This document shows, in pieces, positions 59,033 to 64,000 of a DNA stretch of 64,000 bases. Below the pieces are notes generated by a model. It had not been told where the DNA came from and did not search any database. It worked only from the letters and a program-made list of their open reading frames with translations. The stretch is from NCBI RefSeq assembly GCF_028736215.1, contig NZ_CP117883.1:434001-498000 (forward strand), in the 5' to 3' direction. Position numbers and translations under genes: made by a program. The first letter of the stretch is position 1; the number at the start of each line of letters is the position of its first letter. This DNA comes from Mucilaginibacter sp. KACC 22773 (GTDB lineage: Bacteria; Bacteroidota; Bacteroidia; Sphingobacteriales; Sphingobacteriaceae).

Positions 59033-60721
59033 CTATTTCAACTGGCTACAGAATTTAGCCATCGATTTGGGTGTCATACTCCAGTCAGGCGCTTTAATGC
59101 TGCCCCATGCTTTAGGGTTATCATATAAGTTAAAGTAGCATACACCAAAAATATGCGGGTTGGCATTTATTGTTTTGGCGGCATTGGCAAGCCACTGGTC
59201 CTGAAAACTTTCCGGGCCTTTAACGCCAAACTCGGTTATAAATAAGGGTTTATCCAAAAATCTCATCCTGAAATATTTGCGGTTGAATATCGTGCTGAAT
59301 GCTTCCTGCTTATCCGGATCGGTTATGTTTTTATCGGGTAGGCCATAAATGGCAATGCTTATATAATCAACCACATCGCTGCCGGGCCAAAAATCAGCCG
59401 AACCTCTGTCGCCCGCGGGGCCCCAAACTTTTTTTACATTTTTGCCTGGGCCGCCGTTAAACTGCATAAAATAGCGGTAGGCGGCAATGTAGGTAACCGG
59501 GTCCTGACTTTGCCATGCATAACGGTGAATCGGAATCTCCATTTCGTGCATCCACCGCAAATACACTGTTTGCCTGGTTGCCGAAATAATGCCGAATAAT
59601 TTTTTAATCTGCTGGTCAAATGTGCCGTTCAATATCCTCTCCAATGTAAGGGTATCGGCTTTGTGGGCAGCATCTTTCCAGGGCTCCATAGTAACAATAA
59701 CGTCATGGTGCCTGCCGGTAACCTCCAAAAATTTCTTTCCAAAATCGCCACGTTCTACTTCGCCCAAATCGGTAAATAAATGCTCTACACTAATAGCTTT
59801 TTGATTAAGCAATCGTTTATTCGGGTCAAACACACCAACCTGCAGCACTTTTCTGATCGGTTTGGCTTTGCAGCTATCGGTATAATTACTATCGGAGTAT
59901 ACCGTTTGGCGGTATTTGTTAATGTATGCCTTCTCTTCGGCCAGCCATGACGGCTGAAAAGCCCCCTTTGTAATATTCCACGCATCCACCATTAATACGG
60001 GCTTATTAATAAACCGAAGGCGGTGCAGCTTTTGCCTTATCATTTCCTGTGGCGTTTTGGCAAGCGGATAATAATTAACGCTGTATTCGGATGGGCTACC
60101 AAGGGTGATGCTTACATAATCAACGTATTTATTTCCGGGCCAGTATTCAGTATCACCGGGGTATCCGGATGGGGCCCACACCACCTTAGCTTTGGGTGCG
60201 TATTGCTTTAGCTTTTTTGCGAAGTAATTAAACGAGGTAATGTATGATGCGGGTGATTGGTATTGCCAGGGATAAAAATTGGTAGGTACTTCCATATCGG
60301 GATTCCAGCGGATGTATGCCTGGTGCGGTGCCCTTGAAATTATAGAGGCTAATTTAATTATCTGGCTATCAAATTTCCCTTTTTTAAGTTCTGTTAAAAC
60401 GTTGGTATTATAGTTTACGCCTGATAGCCAGGTTTCTACAGTTAACATTACATCGTGCTTTGCCAGTTCCTTGTCAATGTCGCCTTTGTCTGTCCACTGC
60501 GCGGTATTTCGCCAAACAGCCTTATATGATGCTACGTTAGCCGGTTGTGAATCGCTGCCTGCGTTGTTAGCGTTGAAAACGGCAACCAAACGATCGTCTG
60601 CCGGGTAATAAATATTAAGATAATACGACCGGTACCAGGGGTTAAGCAGCCAAAGGGCCACAACAAGCAATACAATGCCCAAACCAATAAATAAATAACG
60701 TTTTGAACGGGTACTTTTCAA
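59033..60721 (-). CDS. Membrane-anchored tandem GH26-like protein
   Basis: A 562-residue protein with a TTG start at 60721 (five bases after the stop of the upstream synthase gene; no better ATG). One membrane helix (YLFIGLGIVLLVVALWLL) anchors it; the rest is outside. It holds two TIM-barrel halves of the GH26 (beta-mannanase/lichenase) type. The C-terminal half (about 320-560) has the acid/base Glu393 in WMHEMEIP and the nucleophile Glu497 in LFITEFG. The N-terminal half (about 45-290) aligns, but the equivalent positions are Asp142 (NPDMEVP) and Asp246 (LMVDAWN), so it is probably inactive. Likely trims or remodels the polymer made by the upstream GT2 protein. Confidence 0.82.
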   Translation of the reverse strand: MKSTRSKRYLFIGLGIVLLVVALWLLNPWYRSYYLNIYYPADDRLVAVFNANNAGSDSQPANVASYKAVWRNTAQWTDKGDIDKELAKHDVMLTVETWLSGVNYNTNVLTELKKGKFDSQIIKLASIISRAPHQAYIRWNPDMEVPTNFYPWQYQSPASYITSFNYFAKKLKQYAPKAKVVWAPSGYPGDTEYWPGNKYVDYVSITLGSPSEYSVNYYPLAKTPQEMIRQKLHRLRFINKPVLMVDAWNITKGAFQPSWLAEEKAYINKYRQTVYSDSNYTDSCKAKPIRKVLQVGVFDPNKRLLNQKAISVEHLFTDLGEVERGDFGKKFLEVTGRHHDVIVTMEPWKDAAHKADTLTLERILNGTFDQQIKKLFGIISATRQTVYLRWMHEMEIPIHRYAWQSQDPVTYIAAYRYFMQFNGGPGKNVKKVWGPAGDRGSADFWPGSDVVDYISIAIYGLPDKNITDPDKQEAFSTIFNRKYFRMRFLDKPLFITEFGVKGPESFQDQWLANAAKTINANPHIFGVCYFNLYDNPKAWGSIKAPDWSMTPKSMAKFCSQLK

Positions 60722-60726
60722 GGTTG

Positions 60727-63714
60727 TTAATTTTTAAGTGGCGTATTTAACGTAACATAATCGTCATTAACATTATTGCCGCTTACCGCTATCATGTATA
60801 AACGGTAACTGTTGCTGTTTGGCGGTATATTAACATACACAATGGCGCCTTCGCCAACCTTATTCATGTTTGTGGCGGTACCAAGTGCATCAATTTTAAC
60901 CAGGTACCATTCAAAACGCAGGTCGGTTTTTAAATAGGCAGCAATATTCCATTTATTATAAGCGTATATCAATGCGCTGTAAGGCAATGATGCGCCGGCA
61001 TTGGTTGTTAAAGCAGGTTTCAAAATCCTTACAGGCGGCAAATTATTAACAGGTTCGGTACCATGCCAGGTTGTACTTATTTGATGAACATAGGGTTTAT
61101 TACGGCCCCATACATCTTTTAAGCCATCAAAAGTGGTAATTGAGCCACTTTGCTGATCCTGCCAGCTGGCATAAAAAATGCCTCCCCGCGGCCATATAAC
61201 ATCTTTTAAACTTTTTGGATTGGCATTGCTGATAAAGTATGGGGCGCCAATACCGGCGGTAACGTATTTTAACGATCTCTTATCGTCTATAATAAGTCCA
61301 AAGGCATCTATAGCCGGTATTTGCGCGTGCAGTAAATTTACAGTTGCGGCCAATGCCGGTACCGATAACACGTCAAAAGTTACAGGCCTGGCCGGATCGG
61401 CAAGCTTTATGTTGGTAACCAATTGCTTTAACCACTTAATATAGTGGTATTGCGCATAATATAATTGGGGTGCGCGGTAAAACCGGTTTAATTGCTGATA
61501 GCTGCTATTGCTCAAATTCCAGGCGGTAATGCTGGCGTTATCTTTATTTTTGGTTACCGTTTTTAAAATAAGCCTGGCTATGTCATTTAAATTATTGGTA
61601 TCGTCAATAAAGTTCTGGGCGTCGGGTATCCAAAAGCCGTAATGAATTTTAAGCCCCTGTTGCGCGGCAGCATCAAAAGTAGAGCGATCGTAAATATTAG
61701 GCCCGTATATCTTTACAGTGTTTATGCCGGCCTTATGTATTTCTTCAAAATCATCGACGATTATTTTTTTTGTGAGTGGCGATATGTTTTTATACCAATA
61801 GTATCCTTTAGTATAAATAACACCCTTAACGTCTGTGAAAAAATGCGGGTTTAACAACAAGTTTTTAACTTCAGCAAGCTTATTTTTTTCAGTTTTAGCG
61901 CTATCAGCAGGTAACAGTGCAGGCCTCGTTACCGGCGCATATAATTTGTTTTGATCAACAATTTGCCATAGGCCCGCAGTATCAGTGGTGCTATTTTTTA
62001 TAATGGAGTTTTCGCCGTTGTGCAGTCCTCCGTAGCCGGCACCGCCATTATCCGCCGCATTGTCTGCATTCTCGTTTGAAACATAAACGCTTATGCAAAT
62101 AACAAGTACTGTAAGTATCAGGCTAACTTTTCTTACCCCGGTGTAAACTTTCCTTCTTAGTAACCAAAAATATTTTTTGCCTGTTTTTAGGTTACTTGCT
62201 ATATTGAACATGGTGCTATGATTGCCCAAATACATTTGTAGCTTGAGCTCAGAACTGGCAATAAGCATAAATACCATAAACATGCAATTAAGCAAAGCAA
62301 TCGCCGACATGAAAAAGGTAAAAGGGCTCCAGTCGGTATAAAGCCCGTAAACGATAGCAGCCAATGAAACCACCAGCACCACGATGTTGGGCAGGTTGTT
62401 TTTTAGATTTTTCTCATCTTTTACATCCTTTGGAGTAGGAATATACGGCACATTTTTACGAATAATGGTATAAACAAAACCCAATATAAAAATCCACCAG
62501 GTTCCAATAAGTAAAAGTCCGCCAACTGCATGAAATCCCCTTTCGTTATCCTCCATTACCCACTCCTGTACAAAGTGCCGTATTAAAACAACCGAAGTAA
62601 TAAACGGGACGCTGATAACCAAAAAATCCGAAAAATCAATTTTTAACGGATAGACATTCATAAACAGCGACAATACCGGGATTAAAAAATTGATCAGGAA
62701 AATAAAGCCTGATAAATAAAAAAGTGGCAACAACCCGTAATGAATTTTTTGCCGCCAGGTAAACTTCGTAAACAGCTTAACGTAGGAAGTAACCAAAAGC
62801 TCGAACACCCCGCGCGACCATTTTATTTGCTGCTTGTAATAGGCCGATAATGTAGCAGGCACCAGGCCGCGGGCCAGTACCTGCGGCACGTAAACAGATT
62901 TCCATTGTTTGGCGTGTAGCTGCATAGCGGTATGCATATCCTCGGCCAGCCCCGCGGCGTGCCCGCCAATTGACTCCAGCGCGGTACGCCTGAAGGTACA
63001 GTTGGCTCCGATAGCCTGTGCAGTACCATAGCTGTTCATACACATCATCATGGGGCCGTAAAAATGGTAGGTTTGCTGTGCAGCGCCCTTTGCTATCCAG
63101 CCAATATGTTGGTTATAATATGCCTGCACTACCTGTACGTACCCTATTTCGGGATTATCGAAATGTGATACAATAGGATCAAGAAATTCAGGAAAAGGCA
63201 CATGGTCAGGGTCAAGTACCAGGCACAATTCTCCGGACGATTGCGCCAAAGCATTGTTAATATTGCCCGCTTTGGCATTTGTTTTTTTTACTCGGGTAAC
63301 ATGGTGCACCCCCAGTTGCTCGCAAACCTCTTTCAGATACGGGTCGTTGGCTTCATCGCATAAATAGGTTTCATGGGGATAGGTTATATTTTGTATAGCA
63401 GTAAGGGTTTCTAAAATCATTTCGTAAGGTTCACCCGCGCAAAATGTTGTAAAAATATCCACCGTGTATTGTTTGGTAACCGGCGGCGTAGCCGGTACGC
63501 TGATAGACCAATAGTGGTACCACTCATAAATTACTTTAAAAAAGGTATAAACAAAGGTTACAATAAGCAACCAGTAAAGGGGCTTATAACCAATAACCGA
63601 TTCGTGAAGTAAGCTATACATGAAAAAAAACATGCAGGCCAGCCCTATCACAATCATCAGCCTTAAATTAAGCAGTTGCTTTTTTGAAGGTGGTTTTATA
63701 TTACTATTATTCAT
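60727..63714 (-). CDS. Cellulose-synthase-like GT2 fused to an extracytoplasmic glycosidase-like domain
   Basis: A 995-residue processive glycan synthase. After two membrane helices (about 20-65), the cytoplasmic GT2 domain shows the D, DxD, D, QxxRW pattern: Asp120 (YLCDEAND), DPD at 168-170, ED at 258-259 (LAEDMHTAM) and QQIKW at 295-299. About five more membrane helices span 325-565. The remaining 430 residues are outside and contain a TIM-barrel-like part (about 650-800: GYYWYKNISPLTKKIIVDDF, HKAGINTVKIYGPNIYD, YGFWIPDAQ). Such a built-in extracytoplasmic module is unusual and could edit or transfer the nascent polymer. Overlaps the upstream partial gene by 4 bp (ATGA). Confidence 0.85.
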   Translation of the reverse strand: MNNSNIKPPSKKQLLNLRLMIVIGLACMFFFMYSLLHESVIGYKPLYWLLIVTFVYTFFKVIYEWYHYWSISVPATPPVTKQYTVDIFTTFCAGEPYEMILETLTAIQNITYPHETYLCDEANDPYLKEVCEQLGVHHVTRVKKTNAKAGNINNALAQSSGELCLVLDPDHVPFPEFLDPIVSHFDNPEIGYVQVVQAYYNQHIGWIAKGAAQQTYHFYGPMMMCMNSYGTAQAIGANCTFRRTALESIGGHAAGLAEDMHTAMQLHAKQWKSVYVPQVLARGLVPATLSAYYKQQIKWSRGVFELLVTSYVKLFTKFTWRQKIHYGLLPLFYLSGFIFLINFLIPVLSLFMNVYPLKIDFSDFLVISVPFITSVVLIRHFVQEWVMEDNERGFHAVGGLLLIGTWWIFILGFVYTIIRKNVPYIPTPKDVKDEKNLKNNLPNIVVLVVSLAAIVYGLYTDWSPFTFFMSAIALLNCMFMVFMLIASSELKLQMYLGNHSTMFNIASNLKTGKKYFWLLRRKVYTGVRKVSLILTVLVICISVYVSNENADNAADNGGAGYGGLHNGENSIIKNSTTDTAGLWQIVDQNKLYAPVTRPALLPADSAKTEKNKLAEVKNLLLNPHFFTDVKGVIYTKGYYWYKNISPLTKKIIVDDFEEIHKAGINTVKIYGPNIYDRSTFDAAAQQGLKIHYGFWIPDAQNFIDDTNNLNDIARLILKTVTKNKDNASITAWNLSNSSYQQLNRFYRAPQLYYAQYHYIKWLKQLVTNIKLADPARPVTFDVLSVPALAATVNLLHAQIPAIDAFGLIIDDKRSLKYVTAGIGAPYFISNANPKSLKDVIWPRGGIFYASWQDQQSGSITTFDGLKDVWGRNKPYVHQISTTWHGTEPVNNLPPVRILKPALTTNAGASLPYSALIYAYNKWNIAAYLKTDLRFEWYLVKIDALGTATNMNKVGEGAIVYVNIPPNSNSYRLYMIAVSGNNVNDDYVTLNTPLKN

Positions 63715-64000
63715 GGATTATACAGCACGTAAAAAGGGACATTAGCAGTGGCGAAATAGCCGTTATTGTTATATACATACACGTATAAGCGGTATGGGCC
63801 TTCGGTTTCCGGTACTTTAAATTTCATTATAGGCCCATTATTTTCGGTAACTGCGTTTTTGATATCCTTTAACGGCTTATCGTTAAAAATACCATTTGGC
63901 TTAAACCAATCCTCGGCAAACAGCTGCCACTTATAGGTAAGTTTGGCTGTACCGGGTTCATTCATATAGGCAATTGCAAAAGAAGTGGTTTTAGGGCTAA
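63711..64000 (-). CDS. C-terminal part of a secreted/sandwich-domain protein (cut by window edge)
   Basis: The minus-strand frame is open to the window edge: before MNEPGTAKLTYKWQLFAEDW come SPKTTSFAIAY, without a stop, so the ATG at 63965 is internal and the gene continues beyond 64000. The C-terminal ~95 residues form strands (GPIMKFKVPETEGPYRLYVY, NNNGYFATANVPFYVLYNP), like a beta-sandwich carbohydrate-associated domain. Its stop overlaps the start of the synthase gene (ATGA), so it is in the same operon. Identity of the N-terminal part is unknown. Confidence 0.7.
   Translation of the reverse strand, partial: SPKTTSFAIAYMNEPGTAKLTYKWQLFAEDWFKPNGIFNDKPLKDIKNAVTENNGPIMKFKVPETEGPYRLYVYVYNNNGYFATANVPFYVLYNP

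Overview
The window looks like a chromosomal segment of a Bacteroidota member of the Sphingobacteriaceae, closest in style to Mucilaginibacter or Pedobacter. The grounds are: promoters of the Bacteroidota type (TTTG, about 19-21 bp, TAnnTTTG) instead of E. coli-like boxes; almost no Shine-Dalgarno sites; a BVU-style gene complement (DUF4834, DUF6934, YfhO, hybrid two-component proteins with AraC output, Reg_prop/Y_Y_Y sensor kinases, many SPII lipoproteins); and product types typical of that family. No rRNA, tRNA, CRISPR array, integrase or transposase was recognised.

Layout. 1-10 kb is housekeeping: the 5' part of asnS, a small lipoprotein, an ECF sigma factor, nth, recA, a peptide-type ABC solute-binding lipoprotein and aconitase. 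10-11.4 kb is repeat-rich: a broken four-helix-bundle gene lies between blocks of AATCAACC-type repeats and a 9-bp satellite that forms the 3' end of a polysaccharide deacetylase gene. 11.5-14.4 kb is a TolC/HlyD export pair. 14.6-19.9 kb is an amidoligase cluster: class I glutamine amidotransferase, GCS2-type carboxylate-amine ligase, DUF4262, ATP-grasp ligase and two esterases, which together suggest synthesis and processing of an unknown peptide-like metabolite. 20-21 kb holds a decayed DUF2281-like gene and a DUF6934 pair. After typA, 23-33.4 kb is a surface-glycan cluster (five glycosyltransferases, three methyltransferases, a Wzx-like flippase, a hexapeptide acyltransferase), followed by a YfhO protein, uvrB and a GNAT/MarR operon with a visible operator. 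40.7-47.3 kb has lipoproteins, an IPT/TIG surface protein and a LuxR-type response regulator with its giant propeller sensor kinase.

47.6-50.35 kb is the most unusual structure: three unrelated AT-rich exported orphan genes, all on the + strand, each preceded by a copy of a ~240-bp element with terminal inverted repeats and an internal terminator-like hairpin; a fourth, truncated end closes the array directly after the last stop codon. 50.6-58.9 kb carries an ArsR/AHSA1 pair with a palindromic operator, a GH28-like enzyme, a hybrid sensor/AraC protein, and a Crp/MBL-like/NTF2-like group in which the MBL-fold protein has lost its metal-binding histidines. 59-64 kb is a minus-strand operon for a polysaccharide: a secreted protein cut by the window edge, a cellulose-synthase-like GT2 fused to an extracytoplasmic glycosidase-like domain, and a tandem GH26-like protein with one degenerate half.

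A recurring theme is intergenic hairpins built from iterated short words that differ from locus to locus and sit directly after stop codons (3.1-3.3, 4.06-4.18, 10.0-10.8, 36.6-36.8, 50.4 kb). All function calls are by reading motifs; no database search was possible.
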